From NCBI GenBank assembly GCA_029256575.1, contig JAQSXR010000008.1, positions 1 through 64,000 of the forward strand: 64,000 bases of DNA. Direction: 5' to 3'. The translations under genes and the position numbers were made by a program. How positions within the stretch are numbered: the stretch's first letter is position 1; every line of letters begins with the position of its first letter. Below the pieces are notes generated by a model that had not been told where the DNA came from, made no database searches, and saw nothing but the letters and a program-made list of their open reading frames with translations. Shown piece after piece: positions 9,573 to 18,602 of the stretch. Source of the stretch: Clostridiales bacterium (GTDB taxonomy: Bacteria > Bacillota > Clostridia > Lachnospirales > JAQSXR01).

Positions 9573-10538
9573 TTATTCAAAATTCTTTCTAAAAAGCTCA
9601 AGTAGTTGGTCTAGATTTTCGGCTTCATTAATTTCTTTTCTAAACTTAGCCATATTATATAAACCCTTTGTATACCAGCTTGCATGTTTTCTCATTTCAC
9701 GAACACCAGTATATTCTCCTTTGTATTCCACCAACATCTTTGCGTGTGTTAACATAGTTTGATATATCTCATGTAGAGTAGGTTCTGGCATTAAAATACC
9801 TGTTTCAAGATACTTAATAGTCCTACTAAATATCCAAGGATTTCCCTGTGCTCCTCTTGCTACCATGATTCCATCACAACCGGTAAATTCAATTAAATTT
9901 TTGGCTGCTTCCGGAGTAAATACATCTCCATTTCCGATTACTGGTATTTTAATATTTTCTTTAACTTGTTTAATGATATTCCAATCTGCTTTTCCTGAAT
10001 AATATTGTTCTCTTGTTCTTCCATGAACTGCAACTGCTGCAACCCCTGATGCTTCTGCTATCTTTGCAATTTCAACAGCATTGATCAAGTTATCATCAAA
10101 CCCTTTTCTAAATTTTACAGTAACAGGTTTTTTGCTTGCTCTTACTAGTTTGGTAAGGATCTCCTCAACTAATTTCGGATTCTTCATAAGCGCTGAGCCC
10201 TCACCATTATTTACAACTTTGGGTACTGGACAGCCCATATTAAGATCAATAATATCAATATTTTCTTCGGATACTTTTGCAGCCATTTCTGCTATTATAT
10301 CTGGATTAGCACCAAATAACTGAAGTGATACAGGTCTTTCATCCTCGTCTATTTCAAGTAATTTTATTGTATTTTTATTCCCATATAAAATTGCTTTAGC
10401 ACTTACCATTTCAGTACATACTAGTCCGCATCCGTGTTCTTTACATATTTTCCTATAAGGTAAATCAGTTACACCAGCCATCGGAGCAAGTATTAAATTA
10501 TTTTGTAACTCTATATTTCCTATTTTCAAAATTGTCAT
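9573..10538 (-). CDS. dusB: tRNA-dihydrouridine synthase (DusB type)
   Basis: Flavoenzyme that reduces specific uridines in the tRNA D-loop. The 321 residues form an FMN-binding TIM barrel: LAPMAGVTDLPYR at the start, LQLFG, the NMGCPVPKV active-site region with catalytic Cys, VTVKFRKG and VHGRTREQYYSG, and a C-terminal helical RNA-binding domain. The order coaX-dus is tight (2 bp apart), so they form one transcript. Family is secure; the DusB subtype is inferred from general similarity and length. Confidence 0.92.
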   Translation of the reverse strand: MTILKIGNIELQNNLILAPMAGVTDLPYRKICKEHGCGLVCTEMVSAKAILYGNKNTIKLLEIDEDERPVSLQLFGANPDIIAEMAAKVSEENIDIIDLNMGCPVPKVVNNGEGSALMKNPKLVEEILTKLVRASKKPVTVKFRKGFDDNLINAVEIAKIAEASGVAAVAVHGRTREQYYSGKADWNIIKQVKENIKIPVIGNGDVFTPEAAKNLIEFTGCDGIMVARGAQGNPWIFSRTIKYLETGILMPEPTLHEIYQTMLTHAKMLVEYKGEYTGVREMRKHASWYTKGLYNMAKFRKEINEAENLDQLLELFRKNFE

Positions 10539-10540
10539 CC

Positions 10541-11311
10541 TTATTTCAAATTTTTCTCATATAAGATACGTAGTCCCTTAAGTGTAAGCATAGAATCATA
10601 GTGATGGATATATCTAGTTTCATCAACTATTACCTTACCCAATCCACCAGTCGCTACTACCTTTAGTTTACCAAAACCTGATTCTTCTATCACTTTTTTA
10701 ATAATATATTCTGTTTGACCAATATGTCCATAAACGATACCAGCTTGAATACTAGAGATCGTTTCTTTTGCAAGTATAGAATCTGGCTTTTTTATCTCAA
10801 TTACAGGCAATTTAGCTGTTCCCTGTCCGAGAGCATTTGCAGATAATTTAATTCCCGGGCAAGTAATACCCGCTATAAAAGAACCATCTTCCGTAATCAA
10901 ATCATATGTAGTAGCTGTTCCAAAATCAATTACAAGTATTGGACCACCATAAATTCCATACGCAGCTACTGCATCGACTATTCTATCGGCACCTATTTCT
11001 TTTGGATTCTCGACTGCAAGTTTAATTCCTGTCTTAATACCCGGACCAACTATAAGAATGTTGTCCGTAATATATTTTTTTAAACCATTTAGAAAAGAAT
11101 AATTCATATTTGGCACTACTGATGCAAACACAACTGCATCGACATCCTTCGCATCCATTCCTTTATATTTAAGAGCTTCGCAAACAAAAATACCATATTC
11201 ATCTGAAGTTCGTTGAAATTTTGTCGTCATTCTCCAGCTTCCAGATAGTTCTTCACCTTTGAAAGCTCCAATTGTTATATTTGTATTTCCAATATCTATA
11301 ACTAGTAACAT
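10541..11311 (-). CDS. coaX: Type III pantothenate kinase
   Basis: First committed step of coenzyme A synthesis, phosphorylating pantothenate with ATP. The 256-residue protein is of the ASKHA fold: the N-terminal phosphate loop [10 protein letters not shown] (residues 5-14), the GADR motif, DFGTATTYD in the middle and ATGGLG near the C-terminus. It lies 27 bp after an ECF-type membrane S component, which suggests uptake and activation of the vitamin are coupled. It is followed by dus at 2 bp. Type III enzymes are not feedback-inhibited by CoA. Confidence 0.96.
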   Translation of the reverse strand: MLLVIDIGNTNITIGAFKGEELSGSWRMTTKFQRTSDEYGIFVCEALKYKGMDAKDVDAVVFASVVPNMNYSFLNGLKKYITDNILIVGPGIKTGIKLAVENPKEIGADRIVDAVAAYGIYGGPILVIDFGTATTYDLITEDGSFIAGITCPGIKLSANALGQGTAKLPVIEIKKPDSILAKETISSIQAGIVYGHIGQTEYIIKKVIEESGFGKLKVVATGGLGKVIVDETRYIHHYDSMLTLKGLRILYEKNLK

Positions 11312-11338
11312 TACATCACCCGCCTGAAATATTAATTT

Positions 11339-11995
11339 TTATTGATTACTTTTCATATATACTCTCAAAGGTTTGCAAATCGCAACTGCTGCTATTGCGC
11401 CTATGACTGCTTCTGGTATCCCATTTGTAACAATTACTGTCCCTATTGCCCCAAGAAGTAGATTATATGCCATCCCAAATACGCTAGCATATTCTTGACC
11501 AAAAAAGAAATATATACCAAACAAAACAAGTATTGTATTCGTCATACTACCAAGCACAGCACTTATAGCATAAGCAACTACATCAAACTTTTTATACTTA
11601 GAAAATAAATTTAAGAATATTTTAAAACTAGCTCCTGACACCACACCCACCAAAATTCTTGGTACAAAACAGATTACTAAACTCCAAAAGTTACCGGAAT
11701 TTTCTCCTAATGGATAAAATGGTGAAAATACAAAACCTACTGGCAATCCAACTGGTGGCATGAATGTCCATACCATAAAACTAAATAAACCAGCAAAAAA
11801 TCCCATTGCTGCTCCCGCTTTCGTTCCTAACAAAATAGCAGTAATAATAACTGGTATCAAAGCCAAAGTTGCTACAATAGGGCCAATTGGAAGTGAACCA
11901 AGTGGCGTAAAACACACAATTGCTTCAATTGCTAGTAACATTGAAAACTTAACTAAAAATAACACTCTTTTTTTGTTGTCTAAATTAGACCTCAT
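11339..11995 (-). CDS. ECF transporter substrate-binding (S) component, probably for pantothenate
   Basis: A hydrophobic 218-residue protein with about six membrane segments. Small-residue-rich helices such as TLALIPVIITAILLG and AGAAMGFFAGLFSF are typical of the S components of energy-coupling-factor vitamin importers. The energising T and A subunits are not in this window, as is usual for the shared type. The next gene is pantothenate kinase coaX, so pantothenate is the likeliest substrate; this is inference from position. An AGGAGGAATT ribosome site precedes the ATG. Confidence 0.85.
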   Translation of the reverse strand: MRSNLDNKKRVLFLVKFSMLLAIEAIVCFTPLGSLPIGPIVATLALIPVIITAILLGTKAGAAMGFFAGLFSFMVWTFMPPVGLPVGFVFSPFYPLGENSGNFWSLVICFVPRILVGVVSGASFKIFLNLFSKYKKFDVVAYAISAVLGSMTNTILVLFGIYFFFGQEYASVFGMAYNLLLGAIGTVIVTNGIPEAVIGAIAAVAICKPLRVYMKSNQ

Positions 11996-12052
11996 AATAA
12001 TTCCTCCTGTTCTCGTTCACTAAGGATACAAGACATTTTTTTTTACAATGTC

Positions 12053-12081
12053 ATCTTACAATAATTCTGATGTTATTTCAA
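12053..12081 (-). promoter_or_regulatory. Promoter of ECF S component-coaX-dus
   Basis: Minus strand: -35 TTGAAA (12076-12081), 17-bp spacer, -10 TAAGAT (12053-12058). A small hairpin GACATT/AATGTC follows in the leader. No recognisable riboswitch fits the short leader. Confidence 0.6.
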
Positions 12082-12145
12082 GGGGAAAATAAATCGGCCC
12101 CTCTAATCTTCTAAATATATATACACTTAGGGTGCCAATTATCAC

Positions 12146-12238
12146 GTAATTTGCTAGTGATATCTTAATTTGCTAGTGATATCATAATTAACTAGTGATA
12201 TCTAATTAACTAGTTGATTCATAACTTACTAGTTAAAT
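12146..12238. repeat. Tandem ~19-bp repeats, five degenerate units
   Basis: Five successive units of 16-20 bp share the consensus AATT..CTAGTGATATC. Units begin near 12146, 12166, 12186, 12204 and 12223. Each complete unit contains the palindromic cores CTAG and GATATC. The last unit overlaps the stop codon of the minus-strand gene at 12233. No gene is visible between 12000 and 12233. Confidence 0.8.
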
Positions 12239-12562
12239 TGTATTATCCTCGTTCAAGAAAAACACTTGATAATATCGTTCAAGTGCATCCCACAACTCTA
12301 ATTTTTCTCTTTGAATTTTTTTCGCTATCAATCCACTTCCGATTTCATCAAAATAATAATCAAAATCTGAAGCCGAGGTCTCAAAAAACATAAAACCATC
12401 TTCATCAAATCCAATCGTTAATATCCCACCATTATCTTCTGTAAATATTACACTTGTAACCTTTAGTTCGTCTTTTATTCCATCTGGAAGATTCTCAAAC
12501 TTTGGATTTAAATAATATTTTTGTTCATAAGAATTTGCAGCACATAATATAACTCTATCCAT
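12233..12562 (-). CDS. Small conserved-looking protein of unknown function
   Basis: A 109-residue acidic, soluble protein (MDRVILCAANSYEQKYYLNP...). It may belong to a DUF6145-like family of Lachnospiraceae, but I am not certain of that name. No catalytic motif or membrane segment is visible. The ATG at 12562 is chosen because AGGTG lies six bases upstream; a GTG at 12571 overlaps that site. It lies 18 bp after argF on the same strand and is probably co-transcribed with it. Function cannot be assigned. Confidence 0.7.
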   Translation of the reverse strand: MDRVILCAANSYEQKYYLNPKFENLPDGIKDELKVTSVIFTEDNGGILTIGFDEDGFMFFETSASDFDYYFDEIGSGLIAKKIQREKLELWDALERYYQVFFLNEDNTI

Positions 12563-12580
12563 TTTATACACCTAACCTTT

Positions 12581-13537
12581 TTAGTAATTTCCTAATGTTG
12601 CAACCATTACAGCCTTTATCGTATGCATTCTATTCTCAGCTTCATCAAAGACTACTGATTGTTTTGATTCAAAAACTTCTTCCGTAACCTCTTTACCTTT
12701 TATAGCTGGCAAGCAATGCATAAATATTGTTGTTTCTTTTTCTGTCTTATTCATAAGCGCAGTATTCACTTGAAACGGACTAAGCAATTTAATTCTCTCT
12801 TGAGCCTTATCTTCTTCGCCCATTGAGCACCATACATCAGTATATATTACATCAGAACCTTTTACATCGTCAATATTTTCTGTTAACTTTATAGTTGAAC
12901 CTGAATTTAGTGCAAATATTTTGCATTCTTCAACAAGCTCTTCTTGTGGCCACAAGCTTGCTGGAGCAATGATTGTAATATTTACACCGAGCTTAGAAGC
13001 CCCGATCATTAAACTATTTCCCATATTATTTCGACCATCACCAATATACGTAAAATTAAGGCCCTTCAATCTACCGAAATTTTCTTTCACAGTTAAAAAA
13101 TCTGCAAGTATTTGAGTTGGATGATACATATCTGTTAATCCATTCCACACAGGTACTCCACTATATTTTGCAAGTTTTTCCACTGTTTCCTGCTCAAATC
13201 CACGAAATTCTATTCCATCAAACATTCTTCCTAACACTCTAGCTGTATCTTCGACACTTTCTTTACCACCTAATTGTATATCATTAATCCCTAGATATTC
13301 AGGATATCCTCCTTCATCGCGAGCTGCAACGGTAAATGCACAACGCGTTCTAGTAGATGCTTTCTCAAAAATTAATGCTATATTCTTCCCCTGAAGACTA
13401 TTCCCAACCAAGCCATTTTTCTTTTTACTTTTTAGTTCAGCCGATAACTCAATTAAATACTCTATTTCATCTGGTGTAAAATCCTTCAATGTAAGAAAGC
13501 TCTTTCCTAACAACCCATCTTTAATTTCTGTTTTCAT
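12581..13537 (-). CDS. argF: Ornithine carbamoyltransferase
   Basis: Makes citrulline from ornithine and carbamoyl phosphate. The 318 residues from the ATG at 13537 carry the carbamoyl-phosphate loop STRTRCAF, the HPTQ motif, and FMHCLPA with the ornithine-site Cys. The AGGAGG eight bases upstream of 13537 decides the start over 13564. No other arg gene is nearby, so an anabolic role is more likely than the deiminase pathway, though that is inference. A TTGACA promoter lies about 60 bp upstream, followed by an AT-rich stretch that could be an ArgR site. Confidence 0.96.
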   Translation of the reverse strand: MKTEIKDGLLGKSFLTLKDFTPDEIEYLIELSAELKSKKKNGLVGNSLQGKNIALIFEKASTRTRCAFTVAARDEGGYPEYLGINDIQLGGKESVEDTARVLGRMFDGIEFRGFEQETVEKLAKYSGVPVWNGLTDMYHPTQILADFLTVKENFGRLKGLNFTYIGDGRNNMGNSLMIGASKLGVNITIIAPASLWPQEELVEECKIFALNSGSTIKLTENIDDVKGSDVIYTDVWCSMGEEDKAQERIKLLSPFQVNTALMNKTEKETTIFMHCLPAIKGKEVTEEVFESKQSVVFDEAENRMHTIKAVMVATLGNY

Positions 13538-13576
13538 AATATAGTCCTCCTGTATAATATTCAAATAAATGTATAT

Positions 13577-13606
13577 TTATACTACCACTTATCAACAGAA
13601 CTGTCA
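13577..13606 (-). promoter_or_regulatory. Probable argF promoter
   Basis: Minus strand: perfect -35 TTGACA near 13600, 17-bp spacer, weak -10 TAGTAT. The following AT-rich segment around TTTGAATATTATAC resembles an ARG box only loosely, so ArgR control is a guess. Confidence 0.5.
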
Positions 13607-13690
13607 ACTAAGTCTTCTCTCCCTGTTCATACAACCACATTTAATTATCTTTTCTCTTTTTATCTTTTCCCTTTTCTCCATAACCCAAAT

Positions 13691-13928
13691 GTTTTGTCAG
13701 GTCCCCTTATACAAAGTCTACGGTATTCTTCACAAGCTTGAGATAAGTATTTACAAAATGTTTTTCCTTTGAATACATAAACTTAGGTTTTTGTCCGTGA
13801 ATAGCAGATGTTCTTTATCTGATAGTCACGAACAAAAACCTAAGTTTGTGGAGGCAAGAGAAAAACATGTAAATACTATCTCAAGATTGCGAAGAATTAA
13901 CCCCCCCTAATAGGGGACCTGTCAAAAC
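13691..13928. repeat. Complete ~238-bp palindromic hairpin element (copy 2)
   Basis: The two arms are complementary along almost the whole length. Outer ends are GTTTTGTCAGGTCCCCT and AGGGGACCTGTCAAAAC. A central 22-bp stem (13779-13800 with 13825-13846) has one G-T mismatch and a 24-base loop. The 3' arm shares the sequence seen at bases 1-108. It ends at 13928, directly beside the stop codon of the gene at 13929. I see no open frame in it. It is best described as MITE-like or as a structured RNA, and it fills the gap between argF and the next gene. Confidence 0.85.
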
Positions 13929-14996
13929 TCACTCTTTTTGCTGTTCAGCAATCCCTAAATTATGAAGTCGCGTCTTTGAATTAAGTGCGTCCTTTCGTTT
14001 TGACAATAATGTATTTACAAGTAGGAGTAATCCTCCAAATAAAATAATTGCGTAATAGTTTACCATTCTCCACATTATCATTGCATAGATAATAACTTCT
14101 TTTGAAAAAAAGGATGCAAAAATACTATAAAACCCTAGTTCTGATGCTCCCGCCCCGCCTGGAGTAGGTATAAAGCTTACTACTGCATAAAGTATAGTTT
14201 GCAAAGCAAATATCTTCATAAATGGAGCATCCCTATATCCAAAACTTAAATATATAAAGTAAGTAACGGAGAAAAACATAATAAGTTGAAGGATAGTAAT
14301 TAGTGTTTGTCTAATCATTAACGCTTTCATTTTTTTGAGTGCGTTCATTACATCTGAATAGTCATTTATCATATCATAGATCTTATCTTTATTAATTTTA
14401 TGAAATATTTTAAATTTAGTTAAATAGTTAAGAATTGGTCTAATTACTTTAATTAGTAATTTACCATTATACAAAGCCATCATAAATATTATTGTGCCAA
14501 CAAAATTACATATAATCCCAATTATTACTAGAATCAATAGATTAGTATCCGTATTCTTGAAAAAAGGAAGTTGATAAAAAAACATTAAAATTACCAAAGC
14601 AGTTACTGAAACTTGATATACGATACATTTTTTAAGCGTGACAGAAGTTCCTACAGATACAGGAATCCCATACTGTTTTTTCATCACATATATTTGACCT
14701 GGTTGTCCACCTGTTGCAAAAGGTGTTATTAGGCTATAATACATACCTACAACTCCTAAGAAGAAGGCTTGTACATAATTAATGCGATATCCTGTTGATT
14801 TGACTAAATCTTTTATCTGTAATCCACCCGCTACTAAATATAGAAATATTAGTCCTGAAGCAACCCAGAAATATTTCATATCCATCTGCTTCACTAAATT
14901 AGGTATTTGCTTTACATCTCCATTCACTACTAATACATAAATTGTTAAGCCAATAAAAAAAAGTAATATAGCTAAGTTAAATAACTTCTTTTTCAT
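13929..14996 (-). CDS. UPF0104 / lysylphosphatidylglycerol-synthase-TM family membrane protein
   Basis: A 355-residue polytopic protein with about eight membrane segments. It has the family feel of the flippase domain found in MprF and its stand-alone relatives, including a FATGGQPGQIYVMKK loop near residue 95 and FIPTPGGAGASELGFYSIF near residue 275. No catalytic aminoacyl-transfer domain follows, so it is a membrane flippase-like unit only. It is last in the six-gene envelope locus. I infer a role in moving a lipid intermediate or glycolipid anchor, comparable to LtaA. The stop codon touches the hairpin element. Confidence 0.88.
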   Translation of the reverse strand: MKKKLFNLAILLFFIGLTIYVLVVNGDVKQIPNLVKQMDMKYFWVASGLIFLYLVAGGLQIKDLVKSTGYRINYVQAFFLGVVGMYYSLITPFATGGQPGQIYVMKKQYGIPVSVGTSVTLKKCIVYQVSVTALVILMFFYQLPFFKNTDTNLLILVIIGIICNFVGTIIFMMALYNGKLLIKVIRPILNYLTKFKIFHKINKDKIYDMINDYSDVMNALKKMKALMIRQTLITILQLIMFFSVTYFIYLSFGYRDAPFMKIFALQTILYAVVSFIPTPGGAGASELGFYSIFASFFSKEVIIYAMIMWRMVNYYAIILFGGLLLLVNTLLSKRKDALNSKTRLHNLGIAEQQKE

Positions 14997-15022
14997 AAAT
15001 TCACCTAGAAAAAAAACCTTCC

Positions 15023-15562
15023 TTATTTATTAAGATTATCTTTTGAATATAACTTCATTATCTTTTCTCTTGATATCCATATTTCTTTTGGTTTTCTTAT
15101 TTTAAATTTCGTTTTGTTTTTTTCAAGGGCATATTTCAAAGTTGAATCCCAAAATCCTATAAATAAAGCTAAAAATCTATTTTTCACTTCTCTAACTTCG
15201 AATCCTTTTTTTGCAGCGAAAGGGTACATAAGCGTTCTTGCAAAATAAGCAACTATTTTTTGATACTGCTCATTTTCAGGTATTTGCACAGCTAAAGCAG
15301 AACATTCTTCTTGCAAACAATTGAATACAAATTTTACATTTCCAAGGTTATCAATTATAACATCATTGTTCAAATGTATTTCTGCTATTATGTCGCCTTT
15401 TTTTACTATAGTACCATCTTCTAATTCTATTGCTTTCCCTTTGTATTCCATAATGTCCAGAAAGAACCACAAATTTTTTGATCCTTCAATCGTTATCAAT
15501 CCATGACCTTCTATATACTTTTGATTCTTCCGTTCAAAGTACCTTTTTAAGAATTCTCTCAT
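15023..15562 (-). CDS. YkoP-like protein of unknown function
   Basis: A 179-residue soluble, basic protein. I recognise a resemblance to the Bacillus YkoP type of protein that accompanies glycosyltransferases and deacetylases, but with limited certainty. Visible features are KKGDIIAEIHLNND near residue 53, FARTLMYPFAAKKGFEVREV near residue 107 and a basic C-terminus. No known catalytic motif is apparent. Its ATG overlaps the stop of the deacetylase gene (ATGA), so translation is coupled. Role in the envelope locus is inferred from position. Confidence 0.75.
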   Translation of the reverse strand: MREFLKRYFERKNQKYIEGHGLITIEGSKNLWFFLDIMEYKGKAIELEDGTIVKKGDIIAEIHLNNDVIIDNLGNVKFVFNCLQEECSALAVQIPENEQYQKIVAYFARTLMYPFAAKKGFEVREVKNRFLALFIGFWDSTLKYALEKNKTKFKIRKPKEIWISREKIMKLYSKDNLNK

Positions 15563-16260
15563 AATACATCCTCACTTATCTTTACAAATTTATACCCTTT
15601 ATCTATTAAAATAGGCAAACATTTCTCTAATGCCCCAATTGTCTTAAGTGGTGAATTATCTGCCCCCCCACAATCATGAAGAAGGACAATATCATTTTTA
15701 CTCACTTTTTCAATCAGGATATTACTAATATTGTCGATGCTATTGTTTTTTTCCCAATCATTTGCTTGTTTTGACCATAGGACCGTTTTAAGATTGTGTT
15801 TTTTACATAACCTTAGTGTTAATAGGTTAAAAGTACCCCAAGGCGGCCTGTAATAATGAACTTTTACACCAATCTTTTCCAAAATCCTCAATCCAACTTC
15901 GAATTCTTTCGATGTTTCCCAAGGAAACATTTGCCACATACCTTTGTGTTTATATGTATGTAGTGCTACTTCGTGCCCATCCAAGATAATTTTATTTATT
16001 ATTTCTCTATTGCTATCTGCATTTCTAGCTGCTACAAAAAATGTTGCTTTAGCATTATATTTCTCTAGAACAGAAAGTAAATTCAAAGTATATCTAGCAT
16101 CAGGGCCATCATCAAATGTCAAAGCAACATTCTTGCCTTGCGATAAATTCAAAGTTTTATGAACTGTTTTCGATATATTTCTAGCATAAAGATTTGGAAT
16201 AATGCAATATATCATAAACATTAGACTTAGGATTATTAAAATTATTAATATAATATCCAT
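15559..16260 (-). CDS. Membrane-anchored polysaccharide deacetylase
   Basis: The 233-residue product has one N-terminal membrane anchor (about residues 2-22) and a NodB/CE4 domain. Metal and catalytic motifs are in order: TFDDGPD (motif 1), HTYKH (motif 2), RPPWG (motif 3) and LLHDCGG near the end. It would remove N-acetyl groups from an extracellular glycan or glycolipid. It sits 1 bp after a glycosyltransferase and overlaps the YkoP-like gene by 4 bp. The context suggests the substrate is the polymer or glycolipid made by this locus rather than peptidoglycan, though that is inference. Confidence 0.92.
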   Translation of the reverse strand: MDIILIILIILSLMFMIYCIIPNLYARNISKTVHKTLNLSQGKNVALTFDDGPDARYTLNLLSVLEKYNAKATFFVAARNADSNREIINKIILDGHEVALHTYKHKGMWQMFPWETSKEFEVGLRILEKIGVKVHYYRPPWGTFNLLTLRLCKKHNLKTVLWSKQANDWEKNNSIDNISNILIEKVSKNDIVLLHDCGGADNSPLKTIGALEKCLPILIDKGYKFVKISEDVL

Positions 16261-16261
16261 C

Positions 16262-17383
16262 TCAATTCTCCAATAACTTCTCTATAGTTTTAACAAGTTC
16301 TTCAGGATTTAATCTTGACTTAAGGTACTTCAAGTTTTCCTTGTAATCTTGTAATTTATCTTCATCCTCGATCATAGACTCGATAATAGCTCTTAATTCT
16401 TTCGGTGAATTTGCAACTATACCTAACTGCATAGCTTTAATATATTTACAGTTTTCTTTTTCCTGACCTAATGTGGGTTTTAATATAATAGTTGGAACCT
16501 CTGATACGATAGCTTCGAACAATGTTATTCCCCCAGGTTTTGCAACTAATATATCTGTTCTTCTTAAAATTTCATGTACTTTGGTTGTAAACCCTAATAT
16601 AATGATATTCTGTTTATTCACTAACTCTTCTTTTAATTTTTGATATAGTTTATCATTATTACCTGTCACAATCACCGTTGTAGCATTACTGATTTGATCT
16701 AACCACTCGTAATCTTCTTCTTTATCCGGAAGAATCCCTAATCCACCGCCTACAAAAGTAATTACTTTATTTTCTTTTGGTATATCTTTAATGCATTCAA
16801 TACTCAAATCGTTATTATATTCATAAAATTCTTTCCTAATTGGGATTCCAGTAACTAATATTCTATCTGACTGAATTTGCTTCAACATCAATTCTTCTTT
16901 AATTTCAGGCGTTGCAACACAATAATAATCAGTTTCTGGATAGATCCATTCATTAGTAGAAACTATGTCTGTAATAACTGTTATTAATGGTATACGGCTC
17001 CCTGTCTTTTCTTTATATTTTGAAACATATCCTGAAACTACTGGAAAAGTTGATATTATTACTCTAGGTTGGAATCTTTCTATTGCTCTCTCCGTTGCTT
17101 TATATGTACTACTAGATAATGTATCAAGTCCACCAATAAAAGGTAGATTTTCTTTTGCATAGTAATATGCATTAAAAACATGTCTAGCATTCTTTACTAG
17201 TTGCCTATACCCACTATACATTGCTTTATATGTTTTGGGGTTCGTAACTCGATAAAAATCACATTTCCAAACATTTAATTCTGGAAGATTATCTATTATG
17301 TTTTGTTTAATTGCATTTGTAACAGAGATATGCCCATTCCCAAACTTTGCACTTAATATAACAACATCTATTCGCTTAGACAT
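16262..17383 (-). CDS. MGDG-synthase-like glycosyltransferase (paralogue 2)
   Basis: A 373-residue GT-B enzyme related to UgtP/MGDG synthase. The N-terminal domain opens with ILSAKFGNGHISVTNAIKQN. The C-terminal GT28-type nucleotide-sugar domain has ITFVGGGLGI and KPGGITLFEAI. The family adds glucose or galactose to diacylglycerol at the inner membrane face. A homologous gene lies directly upstream at 17418. The two may act successively on one lipid or use different sugars, which sequence alone cannot decide. The ribosome site AGGAGGGG is strong. Confidence 0.9.
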   Translation of the reverse strand: MSKRIDVVILSAKFGNGHISVTNAIKQNIIDNLPELNVWKCDFYRVTNPKTYKAMYSGYRQLVKNARHVFNAYYYAKENLPFIGGLDTLSSSTYKATERAIERFQPRVIISTFPVVSGYVSKYKEKTGSRIPLITVITDIVSTNEWIYPETDYYCVATPEIKEELMLKQIQSDRILVTGIPIRKEFYEYNNDLSIECIKDIPKENKVITFVGGGLGILPDKEEDYEWLDQISNATTVIVTGNNDKLYQKLKEELVNKQNIIILGFTTKVHEILRRTDILVAKPGGITLFEAIVSEVPTIILKPTLGQEKENCKYIKAMQLGIVANSPKELRAIIESMIEDEDKLQDYKENLKYLKSRLNPEELVKTIEKLLEN

Positions 17384-17417
17384 ATTCCCCTCCTAAACAG
17401 TCCAAATAAACTTTGCC

Positions 17418-18566
17418 CTATTTTCTTTCATTGTATTTCGTAATTAGACTAATTGCTAAAGAAACTGTATTGTCTAAAGAATGTGTTCTTGTCACTTTAC
17501 CTATACTTTCTTTCATCTTAATTAGCTCTTCAGGATTGTCAATTAGATATGCTATCTTTTCCTCCATATCTTTTACATCGACTTCAATTGCAGCCCCTGC
17601 TTCTAATAATACTTCTGTGTTCTCTTCTTCCTGTCCAGGAATATAAAATGGTATAATCATCGGAATCTTTTTTGTTAAAGCCTCACTAACAGTAATTCCT
17701 CCTGGTTTCGTTATGATAACGTCTGATATATCCATTAGCTCTGCTATATTATTCGTAAACCCAAGTATCTCAACCGTTTTATTATTTAATCCTTGTTCTG
17801 TAATCAACACTACTTTTTTTTCTAATGATTCCTTTAGGCTTTCATTATTTCCACAAACAGCTATAAGTTTTAACGTTCTATCCACATTCATAATATGTTT
17901 AAATGCTTTCTTCATAGAGCTTAGCCCCATACTTCCGCCCATTAATAATATTGTAAATCTTGAGTCCTTTGAGAATGATTCTGAGATTGTCTTATTTTCA
18001 AATTCTCTCTTTATTGGAATCCCATATACATGAATCTTTTCTGATTCAATTCCTCTATTAATCAATTCATCTGCAGTCTGTTGTGTCCCTGTAATGTATG
18101 CATCAACATATAGTTTATCCACATAAGCCATATGAGGAAGTAAATCAGTAATTACTGAAATAAATGGCAAATCAATTAAACCCTCTTCTTTTAGACTCGC
18201 TACTCCACCTACTAACAATGGGTGTGTAGATATTATTAGATCAGGTTTATACACTTCACATAATTCTTGAACCGTTTTCGCAACCGATTTCATTAATATT
18301 TTCGAAATCTTTGTACTCAAAGTGTCATAGTTTGTGAGTTTATATAGTGTACCGTACAATCTTGGCATTTTTGTTGCTAACAATTTATATCCATCAGCCA
18401 TAAAAGCGTCAACCGAGGTACCCATTTCTTTATATGGTTCTATCTTTACAACATTATATCCACTGGCTTCTAACTCTTTTTTCAAAGAATCTGCAGCAGC
18501 ATTATGTCCTTGTCCTGTTGATGCTGTCAATATTAATACATTTCCTAATTTTTCATTTTCTATCAC
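17418..18566 (-). CDS. MGDG-synthase-like glycosyltransferase (paralogue 1)
   Basis: About 382 residues, GT-B fold, paralogous to the next gene. Motifs: ILTASTGQGHNAAADSLKKEL at the N-terminus, then LLMGGSMGLSSMKKAF and KPGGITVSEALTKK in the C-terminal half. It probably transfers a hexose from UDP-sugar to diacylglycerol to make a glycolipid anchor. Start is uncertain: a GTG at 18578 is too close to AAGGTG, whereas the in-frame GTG at 18566 has nine bases of spacing. It follows the LtaS-type gene by 36 bp and precedes paralogue 2 by 34 bp. Confidence 0.9.
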   Translation of the reverse strand: MIENEKLGNVLILTASTGQGHNAAADSLKKELEASGYNVVKIEPYKEMGTSVDAFMADGYKLLATKMPRLYGTLYKLTNYDTLSTKISKILMKSVAKTVQELCEVYKPDLIISTHPLLVGGVASLKEEGLIDLPFISVITDLLPHMAYVDKLYVDAYITGTQQTADELINRGIESEKIHVYGIPIKREFENKTISESFSKDSRFTILLMGGSMGLSSMKKAFKHIMNVDRTLKLIAVCGNNESLKESLEKKVVLITEQGLNNKTVEILGFTNNIAELMDISDVIITKPGGITVSEALTKKIPMIIPFYIPGQEEENTEVLLEAGAAIEVDVKDMEEKIAYLIDNPEELIKMKESIGKVTRTHSLDNTVSLAISLITKYNERK

Positions 18567-18602
18567 TATGTCACACACCTTATATACTCAATTATATTTA
18601 TT

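Noticed and set aside
12146-12238. Possible CRISPR array
   Set aside because: Units are contiguous without unique spacers, and no cas gene is present. The same holds for the 14- and 34-bp arrays.
13569-13772. A plus-strand frame upstream of argF
   Set aside because: No ribosome site, it runs into the palindromic element, and the composition is not coding-like.
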